DNA from: Xenopus tropicalis
Lineage: Eukaryota > Chordata > Amphibia > Anura > Pipidae
Direction of reading: 5' to 3'
Assembly: GCF_000004195.4 (NCBI RefSeq)
Contig: NC_030677.2
Location: 173,588,019 to 173,652,018, forward strand
DNA length: 64,000 nt
In this document: positions 1 through 10,669 of the stretch, piece after piece
Numbering within the stretch: the stretch's first letter is position 1
Layout: each line of letters opens with the position of its first letter
Notes under the pieces: generated by a model
What the model was told of the DNA's origin: nothing
What the model saw: the letters and a program-made list of their open reading frames with translations, nothing else
Databases searched by the model: none
Made by a program: the position numbers and the translations under genes

Positions 1-200
1 AGCTATTTACACAGGGAGGGATCATATATTATATAATAATTTTATTACTTAATAGAAACATGTTAATTCCCAATCTATTCATACCGCCCAGAGAAAAGAT
101 TTTTACGTAATGAAGCATTTTGGATCTATCAGTTAGGCACTATGGAAACATTGAATAGAGACCTCTGGGGTGTTGTATATACTGTAGCTATCTAATGACC

Positions 201-470
201 TCTACAAAATAAGATGCTGCATAGTGGACGTTTTGAGGTGATGTTTTGGAAATATCATAAAAATCGGCAAATTTAGGGAAGCTTTGGGGCTTGGAACTTT
301 GGAATAGAAAGACATGGGTACCCATTTTGAATTCAGGGGAATGTGTATTTTCCAAAAATATATGGCTTTCAGGGGTGAGTGTACTTTTTTGTAGCTTTAT
401 CGCACAATAAAGGATGTAAATGTGTTTGTTTTGCAGGAGCTGAAATGAGAGATCATGTGGGGGTATGTTC
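201..470 (-). repeat. Diverged interspersed repeat, family unknown
   Basis: Read on the minus strand, this shares a recognisable stretch with 7120-7310: a run meaning roughly SPE-KMG, then FLF and QSFP, aligns with APESKMG, FLF and QSFP in the other copy. The surrounding sequence has drifted and has no intact long frame. Two diverged copies in one window argue for an old mobile element. I cannot name the family, and the similarity of the translated text may only reflect nucleotide similarity. Confidence 0.4.
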
Positions 471-473
471 ACC

Positions 474-1612
474 TCGGGGCCCCTATATGCCATATACCTA
501 GGTAAACCTATACATATTGGGTATCAAACTGTTCAGTTTACCCCTGCAGTTTAAATTTAGGGTGTTTTATCTTGGTACCTAGTGATATGTGGGAGATAAG
601 ATGCTGCAAAATAGAAGCTTTGTTCCTATTTTTGTTTCTGGTATGTGTTTATATTATGAAAAACGTTTTTTTTCATTCTTTAGATATTTTGTAGTCTATA
701 TCTTGTTACAGAATTACTCGAAAATTCTAGCACATTTTGAAAGTTTAGGTTGTCCTGAAAAAAACGATATATTGCTTTCCTGGGTAAACTAAAAGTCCCC
801 CCCAAGGAAAGGCCCCTAAAGTGTGCAAAATGTTCAAAAACTGTCTGGCAATAAAAGTTCCGCTTTGACCAAATCGGCTGGCAGTGAAAGGGTTAAAGGA
901 GATGTCATTTTTGGTACCTTAATGCACAAAGTATTTTAATGTCTTTAGCAAATTGGGTAAAGTGGGTGAGTGCAGAGGATCTTGTCCTGGGATTCGTTAC
1001 TGGGATTCAAATTATCACAGTCTCTTGGTGGGGACAAGGGGCATAACTATGTCCCCACAACATTTTAAACAGTAAATAAACCCAGCTGGATTTTTTTGCC
1101 ACTAATACGGATTCACTCAGCTTAGCTGGGATCAAGTATAAGTTACGGTATTAGTATTACAGAGAAATATTAGTCAAGTTTAAAAATTTGAATTATTAGC
1201 TTAAAATGGAAGATGGCCCCCCGGTAATTTGGAGCTGTCTGGATCTTTGGTTTCCAAATAACTCATACCTCTGTCATCATATCTGTCACTGAAACAGAAA
1301 TAGTAATGTAATAATAAATACTATTGATAATAAATTCCTCAAGTTCCTCATTCATATCCCTGTCGTGTGCCAAGAATATGTTAATGTTTGCTAGATGTTT
1401 GCAATGCGTGCCCAAGACAATTACTATTCCTTTACACTCAAAGTATTCCTGCAAGTAATTTAGAGAAAAAGAACCTGCTCAATGGAAACTTGAACGGACT
1501 TGAATGAACAAAGACTTCATGGCTTGTTGGAAAATATATTCAATTTTATATCATATATAACAACCATGGTCCTTATACAGGAACGAAGACTGTAAACGGC
1601 CACATTGGGTAA
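474..1612. other. Intergenic, AT-rich, no gene seen
   Basis: No exon with credible splice sites and no long frame is visible. The stretch around 840-900 resembles the tail of an interspersed repeat. Confidence 0.5.
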
Positions 1613-1616
1613 TTAA

Positions 1617-2183
1617 AGAGCAAGGAAAGGCTACTACTGTAGCCCTTAATATAGTGTAGAGCCCCCTTGCCTATAGCAAATCGCAAACTTTATTTTTTTA
1701 AATAATGGTCACTTCAAACACCCCCCCCACTCGCACCTCCCCCCCATGGCGATCAAACACCCCCCCCCCCCGTGGTGATCAAACACCCCTCCGCTCGCAC
1801 CGCCCCCCCACCCCACAACTACCCCTACCCCACAACTACCCCCCGCCGCTCGCTCCCCACAGCGCTTGCCTGCTCCTTCTGTGCTTCTGCCTCTGTGTCT
1901 GTATACTTGCTCACAGAGGCCAGGGGAGGGAAGGGGAGTGCGCCTGCTTCTCTCACTGAAAACAAGCAATGCGCATGCGCCACCTACAGTGTCCTGGTCG
2001 CATAGTCTGTGCAGGAGCCATGCATTATGGGAATCCTCTTTACACAGCTCAGCGTTTTTTCTTCCTGTTTTGCTTCTGATCATCTGAACAGGTGAAATAT
2101 GGGGAGACTTAAGGGCACTATTGAGACAACTGAAGGTATGCCTGCAGCTTGAGATTAACTCTTTATTAGCCTTTCCTTCTCCT
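1617..2183. mobile_element. T2/Kolobok-type MITE with a C-rich core
   Basis: The element is bounded by TTAA on both sides (1613-1616 and 2184-2187). Its ends are inverted copies: AGAGCAAGGAAAGGCT on the left, and AGGAGAAGGAAAGGCT when the right end is read on the minus strand. TTAA targets and AGG-type ends are the T2 family signature in Xenopus. The interior includes a low-complexity C-rich segment at about 1720-1860. Open frames across that segment are composition artefacts. Confidence 0.7.
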
Positions 2184-2187
2184 TTAA

Positions 2188-3339
2188 AAGGGGAAGTCAG
2201 AGCAAAGGGCAGGAGTTCAAGAGCAGACTTCACAGAGATCAATGTATTATTTGTATATCTTTATTAATACATTTAATGTTTCACTCATGAAACAGTTGAG
2301 CCTTAGAAGAAATATCAATTCCCCATTGGTCCTGCTGGGAAAAAGAGATAAGTAACCTCAGTGAACACTGCACTTTGAATAACACTCACTGTTACTGTTT
2401 TCTAGTCTTCTTGGGATACTGTGTATGCTGGAACGCTCTACCATCTTGCATCAGGAAAGCTCCCACACTGCCACTTTACTCTAAGAATCACCTTCTACAT
2501 GAAGCATTTCATTAGTCTTCCTCTGCAGCAACACAGCCTTGAAGAAGAAATCTGCATTTAAAGGATTTTTTAAACTGACATGGAAATTATCTACTTAAAG
2601 AAAATATTCAAAATTCTTAATGAAAGAAACAAAAAGCCACTAAAGTGCGGTGTGGCTTTGAAATGCTGCAGTGATCAGCATGTCCTGCATTACCCCCTTG
2701 TTTAAACTACATTGGGCTGCCTATTGGCCAGATATCAGATAATGTGTATTTGTGGTGCAAATCCTGCAGCCTCCCCCGCAATATCCATGGAATGAGCCCT
2801 GTCCCACACACAATCTCTGCTCTATACCCTTCAACAATTTTTCAAGGTTTTAGGTCAGTCAACCATGAATTACTTCTAAATCCATAATTATAATGCCCCA
2901 TTTTGGAAATGAATGCCAACACATTGATGTACAGGACGAGCAGTTTCTGCAAGTCTCTATAGGTAATGATTCATCTACATTGTATTAGTAAAATAAACTT
3001 GCACTTTATATGGGAAATGTAATCCTGAGTGTGAGAGTTGTTCATTTTCCCTAGAATTTGAAATTGTGATTCAGTTATATAAATTAGGCACAGCAATGTG
3101 GTGCAACCTGTATTGCACAGCAGTTTCTGGCTGAATGACTATTATTGACTGTTATTATTGGTCCTCACAATGTTTTAATGGTTTCCATAGTGAATTACTT
3201 TATCAGTGTAGTCAGCAGGCATTATTGACATTCCCCAGTATTACACCATTATAGCTGGGACCTGATAAGTAGCACATACTGCAACCTGTGTTCAGACACC
3301 AATTAGCCTGTATTGTGCTAAGTAGCACTCAAGTTGCAT
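2188..3339. other. Intergenic, no recognised feature
   Basis: I see no gene, long repeat or terminal inverted repeat here. It ends where the LINE fragment begins. Confidence 0.4.
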
Positions 3340-4236
3340 TGCAAGGTTTTTCTACTGAATGGGGGTGCCTCAGGGCTCTGTGCTTGGTCCTTTGCTGTTC
3401 TCCCTGTACACTCTCTCTTTGGGAGACCTTATTTCTTCTTTTGGTCTTAAATATCACTTATATGCAGATGACATCCAGATATATTTAGACACCCCTGCAC
3501 TAACCACTGATATTCAAACCCAGATTGGTAACTGCCTCCTGGCTATCTCCTCCTGGATGAACAGGCGCCACCTCAAACTTAACCTAGCTAAAACCGAACT
3601 CATGGTCTTCCTGCCCAAACTTGGCCCTCCTCCTCCTTTCACCATCACTATTGATGGCATGACCATCAACCCTGTAAAATCCTTCTGCTGACATTCAAAG
3701 CTCTTCACTCCTCTGCTCCTCACTACATTACTTCACTGGTCTCCCTGCATGTTCCTGGTCGTCTCCTCCGCTCCTCTCAGAGCCTCTGTCTTTTTACACC
3801 ATCCACACCCACTGCGCTCTCTCGTCTTAAACCTTTCTATCTCGCTGCTCCTTACCTCTGGAACTCTATCCCTGAATCCCTCCGTAGGGAAAACTCACCC
3901 ACTCTCTTTAAGAAAAAGCTCAGCTGTTACCTTCTGGAGCACTAAGACATTATTTTGCCCAGTCCTGCAATTAAGGGCAAATGCCCATACCTAGTGCACT
4001 CTTACCTTCTGGTTTGTGCCTGTATGTTACCCAACCACTTAGATTGTAAGCTCTACGGGGCAGGGACCTCCTTCCTACTGTGTCTCATACCACATGGCAC
4101 TTATATACTGTATATATATTTATTGTATTTATTTATTATATCACTTGTCCTCCCTGTGTGTAATTTTGTATTCTGTAAGATTGTACAGCGCTGCGTACCC
4201 TTGTGGTGCTTTATAAATTAAGTTATACATACATAC
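3340..4236 (+). pseudogene. L2/CR1-like LINE fragment: reverse transcriptase core and 3' end
   Basis: The frame at about 3359-3691 reads as the reverse transcriptase palm of an L2/CR1-type [21 protein letters not shown], then [12 protein letters not shown] with the catalytic YADD, then [16 protein letters not shown]. After about 3690 the frame breaks and jumps to C-terminal sequence, so an internal piece is missing. The 3' tail has the GTACAGCGCTGCG motif and ends with TTATAAATTAAG followed by a short ACATA-type repeat. It is the same type of element as the long copy at 15.9-19.3 kb. It is 5'-truncated and dead. Confidence 0.8.
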
Positions 4237-4289
4237 ATTTCTACATTAACACTTAAATGATCCCATCCCTAATTTTGTCATTAGGGTGA

Positions 4290-4920
4290 CAGACAGACTT
4301 TCCCTCTGTTTCAGGAGGTCGCATACCTTATCAAGGCGGAGTGGCAAAAGGCAGCTAGAAAGATCTCATTAATTTCTCCTGGCACTAGGTTCTCCAAACT
4401 ATATCCTTTCAAGGACTCAGAGATTAAGGATTGGAGCTCTCCCCCAGCGGTAGATCCGGTGGTAATCCATCTGGCCAAGAAAACCACTCTTCCCATCGAT
4501 GACAGTTCAGCCCTCAAGGATGCAAAGGACAGACGTGTTGAGACGTATTTGAGGAAAGCCTTCTTAGTCTCTGGGGCTATCTGTAAGCCAGCAGTGGCTT
4601 TAGTCTCTGTAGCTAAGGTCATGTCCGTGTGGACTGATGCCATTGACAAGGCATTGTCAGAGGGACTTGATGTTAAGGATATTTCAGACAGCCTTAGGGA
4701 ACTTAAGCTTGCTGCAGGTTTCATGTCTGAGGGGGCTGTGGATTGCACTAGACTGGCTGCTTGCTCTATGGCACTTTCCGTGGCTGCCTGCCATGCCTCG
4801 TGGCTCAGATCCTGGTCTGCGGATGTCTCTTCTAAGATTAGCCTCTGCACTCTTCCTTTCGAGGGAAGATTCAGATCGTGGAAGTCTGAGAAGCACATGT
4901 CAGTGGTGATTTCCCTGTCT
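4290..4920 (+). pseudogene. DIRS-type retrotransposon, gag-like region
   Basis: An open frame from at least 4300 to 4921 has the character of the first protein of vertebrate DIRS elements: a KAEWQKAARK-like lead, a PPAVDPVV segment, then alanine- and leucine-rich helical sequence. It is followed directly at about 4922 by the start of the tyrosine recombinase region. Reverse transcriptase, RNase H and methyltransferase sequences should lie between them and are absent. This is therefore a deletion derivative. The gag assignment rests mainly on its position and on the recombinase beside it. Confidence 0.6.
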
Positions 4921-5760
4921 TAAGTGCTGGGTTTCCTCCAGGATGGCTTGGACAAAGGCCTTCAATACAGAACCTTAAAGGTCCATGTCTTGGCTCTCTC
5001 AGCCTTATAGGAGAGAATGTGGGCGGAGAATCCTCTGGTCAAAAGATTCTTTTGTGCCACTTTAAAGATTAGATCGCCAATACAAACGCTTGTTTCAGTC
5101 TGGATTCTTCCCTTGGTTCTGCTTTTCCTTTCCATGGCCCCGTTTGAACTTTTAGAAGAAATATCTCTCTGGCTCCCCACACTAAGGACTCTTTTCCTTT
5201 TGGCCATAGCAGCAGCAGCCAGAGCCTGTGAACTCTAAGCCTTGTCATGTAGTCCAGACAAGATTTCTTTCCTCCACGACAGAGTGGTCATCTGGCCAGT
5301 CCAATCCTTCAGGCCTAAGGTGACGTCTCCCTTTCACCTTAAAAGAGAGATAGTTTTGCCCATCTTTTCTCAGGATCAGAAGGCTAAAGATTTACATCTC
5401 ATAGACGCGGTGCGCTCTCTAAAGCTTTATTTGGAGGTCTCCAGCTCTTTCAGGAAGACAAACAACCTATTTGTGATTCCGGGGGGGAAAAGGAAGGGTC
5501 TTCCAGCATGTACTTCTGCTGTTAGTCGTTGGATCAACTTGGCCATCGCTAAAGCTTATCAAGCTCAGGGCAAGCAAGCTCCAGAAGGCTTGAAGGCACA
5601 CTCTACTAGGGCTGTCTCGTCCTCATGGGCTGCAAAGGAAGAAGTCCCAATCCCAGAGATTTGTGAAGTAGCTTCCTGGTTATCGGCATGGTCATCAAGC
5701 ATTACCGTCTGAACCTGTCCTCTTTCAGCAGTCATGCCTTTGCAGCAGGAACCCAACCAG
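4921..5760 (+). pseudogene. DIRS-type tyrosine recombinase, frameshifted
   Basis: DIRS elements integrate with a tyrosine recombinase instead of a DDE integrase. The segment opens with FLQDGLDKGLQYRTLKV, typical of this domain. It carries the HxxR catalytic box as HSTR (His codon 5599-5601, Arg codon 5608-5610) inside LKAHSTRAVSSSWA. The catalytic Tyr follows in KHYRLN (codon 5703-5705), but in another frame, so there is a frameshift near 5690. In-frame stops near 5010 and 5238 also break it. The block is decayed and cannot make an active protein. Confidence 0.75.
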
Positions 5761-5815
5761 TGGCTGTGGGTTTCTTTTCCCGCCCGTATTTTCTTGGCAT
5801 GGCTTGGTATTCCAG

Positions 5816-5912
5816 GTGTAATGCTGATATAGAGTGGCCAGGAAAAGGGAGAATTGTTTTCAAACTTACTGTAATTCTCTTTTCCTGGCCACTCTCCATA
5901 TTAGCATGGCCC
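5816..5912. repeat. Inverted repeat at the DIRS 3' end
   Basis: TGGCCAGGAAAAGGGAGAATT pairs with AATTCTCTTTTCCTGGCCA across a short loop, giving a near-perfect hairpin. DIRS elements have inverted termini and an internal complementary region used for circle formation. The position just after the recombinase fits one of these. Confidence 0.65.
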
Positions 5913-6097
5913 CTCCCTGTTTCATGGAAATTGGTATGAGACGGGGCAGGTGGGCTCCTGAGATACCTTAAAACCGTTGGGGGAGGGACTATCTGATCTA
6001 GGGGCGGGGGTGGTGCCCTGGGTGTAATGATGATACCGGCATGGGTATTACTACCATCCCAATAGCACTTGCAAACTCCAAGGCACTTTAGACTTAA

Positions 6098-6545
6098 TGG
6101 GGACCTGTCACCCTAAGAAATAATTCCGAATTCCTCCTTATTGTGTTAGTTGAGTAAAATAAACTATATAAATTATATAAATCGTTTTTCCTTTATTCTG
6201 TGAATCAAAATCACAGCAAGCAGACAAGCTTTGCCTCATGCCCAAAATCTTGTGCATGTACCAGAATGGGGGGCCTGATGCCAATACGCATGCACAGGAT
6301 ACCTTATTATAGACCATGAGCAGGGAGGGGGAATGTGAGGAGTGCAGTGACATCTAGGCTAAGTGCTGAATAGAAAGTGAAAGTAATAGCCTGCTCTACC
6401 TCCATGCCTGAGGCATTAAGGTTGGGCAGGCAGTATATAATTGACAGCTGGCATATTTAAATACCTTTATAACAGTTATTGATGTTTTAATAAAAACATT
6501 TATTTGGGTTTCATGTTGTACTATACAGCTTTTTATGTCTAGTGG
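6098..6545. mobile_element. TTAA-flanked MITE of the GACCTGTCACC family, right end degraded
   Basis: It starts after TTAA (6094-6097) with TGGGGACCTGTCACCCTAAG. Near 6520-6540 it ends with the family's ACAGCTTTTTATGTCT segment, but the terminal bases there are changed. Better-preserved relatives lie at 39312-39828 and 55016-55833. Confidence 0.55.
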
Positions 6546-7119
6546 AGTAAAACACTTTCTCCTTATTCACAAACAGAAATCCGCCTAAATTCTGACTCAA
6601 CTGTCACTTTTCAGTTTTTGGTGAAAGAAAGACAGTTTAAAGACATTTTCAACAACATTATTTTTGACATTTTCAAAATGGAGTAATTCTCAGTGTAATT
6701 CTGACAGATTACATCTAAGCTTTTCTGTTTTGCCTTGTTTCACCCAATAGGTGCAAAAAGCCTCATTAACATTTTAAAACACTGTAAAACACTGAGTAAA
6801 AGTTTAATTCATACAATCTTGTACATAAAATGTTTTTACCTTGTATTTCCATTATCATGCTAGCTGTAGCTTAATGAATGATGTAATGAGAAAGTTTCTA
6901 GTGAATATATTATACTTATCTGTGTCCCCCATAGAACTACAGAGCTACTTGACAGCATTGGACTGGCCCAACAGGGCGTTAGGAAACAATCTGATGGGCC
7001 CTGGTCCTAATAGGGCCCACATCACTTTGGAGGGTGCAGATTGCTGTTGACCAGTAGTGTGGGGGGGTTCTTGATTCACTTACCATGAGCCCCGAAATAC
7101 ACCAGTCTGAGAGTCTGAC

Positions 7120-7310
7120 ACTGTGCGCATGTTACTAGTTGAAATCCATGCTGGGATTTCAAGAAACAAAGGAAAGCTTTGAAATTTGGCAGTTTCGAAC
7201 AGAAAGCCATATTTACCCATTTTGGATTCTGGTGCTCTAATGTCATTTACTGTATTTCCATATATAAAACATTTTTTTTTTCCACTTACTATGTTATTAA
7301 AGAAAAGCAG
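7120..7310 (-). repeat. Second copy of the unknown repeat seen at 201-470
   Basis: It shares a block with the first copy (AAGCTTTG, then AGAAAGCCAT and ACCCATTTTG). Nothing in it identifies a family. Confidence 0.4.
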
Positions 7311-7703
7311 AAAGTACAGGGCCCTGTGCTCGAGTAGGAGCGAGACCAGTAATAATGTAATACAGACACCCAGTTGGCCCATACAGGGGACGATTGGGCA
7401 TACTCTCCCTTGATTGTTAGGGAGAGTACCACTTGTTTAAATAAGCTCAGTTAAAATTAAGGGTCATTAAGCAAGAGATACAGGTGGAAGAAGGGCCCTT
7501 CTCCCAGCATGCCATTGCCCTCAAAAACTTGCATGTGTACACATGTAATAAAGTGCTTGAGTCTAGGTTTTTTTCTAAGTCTTTTTTTCTGAGTCTAGCA
7601 CAGGGGTGGGCAAACTACGGCCCGCGGGCCACATCCGGCCCGATAGCCCTTTCAATCCGGCCCGCCGTCTCCGGCCCCTTTAAAAGAATGACAGGCCCTG
7701 ATT

Positions 7704-7752
7704 GGTTGCGCCCCGTGCATGCGCACAACGTCAGCACGCACGGGGCGCAACC
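7704..7752. repeat. GC-rich palindrome inside the hAT element
   Basis: GGTTGCGCCCCGTGC is matched by GCACGGGGCGCAACC around a centre containing ACGTCA. The hAT-like element at 57534-57581 carries a near-identical module. Confidence 0.8.
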
Positions 7753-7837
7753 ATATAAAAGAATGCACTGGGGAGCCGGGGAACAGAAGGACAGGACGGA
7801 GGAAGCAGCGGGTCACTGGAGGAGGGAGCCGCAGGTC

Positions 7838-8026
7838 ATGGAGGATGCTGGGAGGAGCTGGTGGGAGGATTTTGAGGAGAAGCTGGAAGATGCTGGGGGT
7901 GGAGCTGCAGGATGCTGGGGTGGGGAACTGCAGGATACTTGGGTAGGGAACTTCAAGATGCTGGGTAGTGGAGCTGCAGGATGCTGGAAAGTGGAGCTGG
8001 GGGATGCTGGGGGGGAGCTGAGAGGC
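7838..8026. repeat. G-rich minisatellite inside the hAT element
   Basis: Imperfect repeats of about 27-30 bp built on GGAGCTGCAGGATGCTGGG. Open frames in both directions follow from the lack of stops in the unit. Confidence 0.7.
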
Positions 8027-8138
8027 CCCATGATTTCTGATGGCAGCCCCGGGCGTAATGCTGTCCCGGCCCGGTCCGGCCTGTCTGTTAGTCAATGTGG
8101 CCCCTGAGCCAAAAAGTTTGCCCACCCCTGGTCTAGCA

Positions 8139-9690
8139 TCATGTACAAGTTATGTCTAAGGGACAAGGGACAGTGAGATAAGACTTGTAAAACCCTCCCA
8201 TTTTACACCTGGTGTAGCCCAGGTTCCCTTTGCACATACTGCAGTACATTAGCATATTTTTGTTCCTGCAAAATATTGTGTAATTGGAGGGTGTGTGAAT
8301 ATCCCTGCCCTACCATGGAATGCCTATAATGATACAGATGCATGTTACAACAGCCTTTCTTAAAGAATTATAAATGTTACAGCTTCATAAAGTTCCAAAT
8401 TAAGTAGTATTAAATAACATTCAAAAGTACAGTATACCGTCCTTTGTTGAGCCAGTAATTTCAGCAACACCTTGAATAATGCACTGAATGAAAAACAATT
8501 GACCGGATATCATGTCATTCAAACTATGCAACAGAAAACATGCAACTGCTTCAAATCAAGCAAAATAATCAATTTGTAGAATGTATTTGTTGGAATTCTA
8601 AAGGTTGTTGCTTAAGGTTTAGCAGTTACACTGCTGATTGTCTGTCTGTCCCTGTCATTGTCTACCTTTCTTCTTTGCCAGTATAGTTTGCTTGCTTAAC
8701 ATTTGGTGTCATGATTTTTCATAATGTTCTATTTTGACAGTCAAGTATTTTATTGTTTTTGTGACCTAATTGCCTACAAATTTGGCTTCTTAGAACTCGG
8801 TTTCCTAATGCTGCTCACACATCAAAATGCTTATTTTGAAAGATTCGTGTTTCCATGCTTTGTCTCTTCACCTATCAGTGCTGTTACGGGTGCTCTAAGA
8901 CATGCAAGTAGACCAGCATCTATCACAGCAATGATAAAGTTAGCACAATGGACATGCTGTCAGAGCAGCAGCAAGGGGAGCTTTGTGTCAGTACTACCCT
9001 TGCTGTCTAACCACTTGTCTACTGGGAGGTTTTTAAACCCCTATTGGGTGCGGACCAGGGACAACGTATACGACCAGTGAGCCAAATAAATTTGTGATAG
9101 TACTACCCTCAAGTGGCCAAACCAGGATATAAAGCAGGTAATAAGGAAATGCCTCTGTGTCCTGAACCAACAGCCATGGGAGTGGACAAACAAAGCATAA
9201 AAGTCATAGAAATGTTGTGTTGTAGAACTCTCCCAGTGGATTAAAATCCACTGTCAAAAGATGAATGGTCTAATGTTGGCCTCTGGGCCCAAATGATTAG
9301 ATCAGCAAATGACAGTGGCCAAATCAGTCAAAGATAAAATAATTTGGCCACCTTGAGAAAAGAGCAAGAGCTCTCCCCAGATACCTCCTGGCTGAATTGG
9401 ACGGCGGAGCTGGAGGGTTCCCACAGTGCTGGCAGCCACATGTAATGTCACTTCCATTGGAAGCGATGTCGTATGTATCCGTGCACGTGACGTCACTTCT
9501 GCAACCTAGGGTGGCACCAGCCCTATATAAAGCACTGCTTCTGTCAAGCTCTTACCAGTGTTACAAATATAAGTCTGCATTCTTAAGTTTAGAAGCCCTT
9601 CAGTGCCAGAATTAAAAAAAAATAAAAATGTAAATGCTTATATGTAGATATTTGCTGCTTGAGATATGTTCAATAATTGTCTGAAGAACT
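8139..9690. other. Intergenic, no recognised gene
   Basis: Short frames at 8724-9080 and 9302-9615 have no coding character or splice context that I can support. The segment precedes the presumed 3' end of SLC25A46. Confidence 0.4.
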
Positions 9691-9704
9691 TGATTTTTTT
9701 AACA

Positions 9705-10090
9705 TTTATTTACACAGGACCTTATCAAATAGTGGTAATAGTAAGCAAATAATTGGCAGAGAGAATGTCAATTTAACAGGACACTGATTTAAACAGTTTA
9801 GGTATCACTTTACATTTCTGATGCCCAAAAAGATAATTACAAAGAAGATGCACATTTACTAAAGGCCATGTAGTTTAGCAGCACTGGCAGTAAGACATTG
9901 TGTGCTGCTTTTTAACAGGACAACAATTTAAGGTTCTGTTTTGAAAATCTAAAACTCTGCAAGTGTTTCCACCCATTGAACAAATCCAGATTGCATATCC
10001 TGAAACAGATTTGCGGGTATAATGCCTGTTTCATTTGGGTAGGTATAAAACAAGATGGCGAAAGCATGCTGTTCCAGTGGATACATCCTT
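9705..10090 (-). other. SLC25A46: Probable SLC25A46 3' UTR with candidate poly(A) signal
   Basis: On the minus strand, sequence downstream of the stop codon runs to an AATAAA hexamer at 9705-9710 (TTTATT on the plus strand). This is the first clear hexamer I saw. The true cleavage site is unknown. Confidence 0.4.
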
Positions 10091-10669
10091 TTAGCTAGCA
10101 GTTTGCACTACAGATGAATAAATTATTTTAGTTATTTGTAAAACAATAGCATGAAGTGTATACTGTACCACCACAGCGCCAAACCCTTTGTAAAAACCCA
10201 GTCCACCTTCTTCCCTTTTTATGGTATTTATACAGTCTTTCAGTCCTTCATATTGGGAGTTGATTGGGACAACTTCGTGGCCAAGGTCTGTATTGTCTAT
10301 AATAGTACGTGTTCCTTGAATGTGAAGCCTGTGCAGTACAGTCTCTAGAGGATAGAGCAGAACATCAGCACAAAGGCTTGCAGCAAAATTAGCTATGAGT
10401 TCTGGGAAGTAATCTTCTAGTTTGTTTTGCACGGCATTTGAGCCATCTCCTGGAAGCTGCGCAGGACTCTTTTTCTTTATGAAGAACAGAACACACTTCT
10501 GGATGGTGGAGCTGATGATGTAGTGAAGAATGCCATGAAGCACAGTGGGAAATGTGAGAACAAGGAGTGGCAGCAGTCGTTTGCTGTAAGGTACGCCCAG
10601 GTTCAGTACTCGGCCAATTCCTTCTTTTAGGCAATCCAATATTCCAGGGTTATCATGTATAATCTCACT
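10091..10669 (-). CDS. SLC25A46: SLC25A46 exon 8 (last; residues 225-416)
   Basis: The acceptor reads CCTATGTAG and is followed by [17 protein letters not shown]. The exon contains the hydrophobic [20 protein letters not shown] segment, the [13 protein letters not shown] motif and [16 protein letters not shown] near the C-terminus. It ends in TAA at 10091-10093. Confidence 0.95.
   Translation of the reverse strand, partial: SEIIHDNPGILDCLKEGIGRVLNLGVPYSKRLLPLLVLTFPTVLHGILHYIISSTIQKCVLFFIKKKSPAQLPGDGSNAVQNKLEDYFPELIANFAASLCADVLLYPLETVLHRLHIQGTRTIIDNTDLGHEVVPINSQYEGLKDCINTIKREEGGLGFYKGFGAVVVQYTLHAIVLQITKIIYSSVVQTAS

Larger units (their letters stand above)
7593..8138. mobile_element. Complete hAT MITE with 8-bp target duplication
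   Basis: The element proper is 7601-8130, 530 bp. It is flanked by the perfect 8-bp duplication GTCTAGCA (7593-7600 and 8131-8138). Its ends are inverted: CAGGGGTGGGCAAACT on the left and AGTTTGCCCACCCCTG on the right. These are hAT features. No transposase is encoded. Inside are a GC-rich palindrome (7704-7752) and a G-rich minisatellite (about 7838-8026). Confidence 0.9.

Noticed and set aside
1705..2242. Open frames on both strands over the C-rich segment
   Set aside because: Low-complexity composition inside a T2 MITE; no splice signals or recognisable domains.
4311..4898. 195-residue minus-strand frame
   Set aside because: Mirror of the plus-strand DIRS gag-like frame; the plus strand agrees with the recombinase orientation downstream.
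7484..8125. 207-residue and 157-residue frames on opposite strands
   Set aside because: They run across the ends and the minisatellite of the hAT element at 7601-8130.
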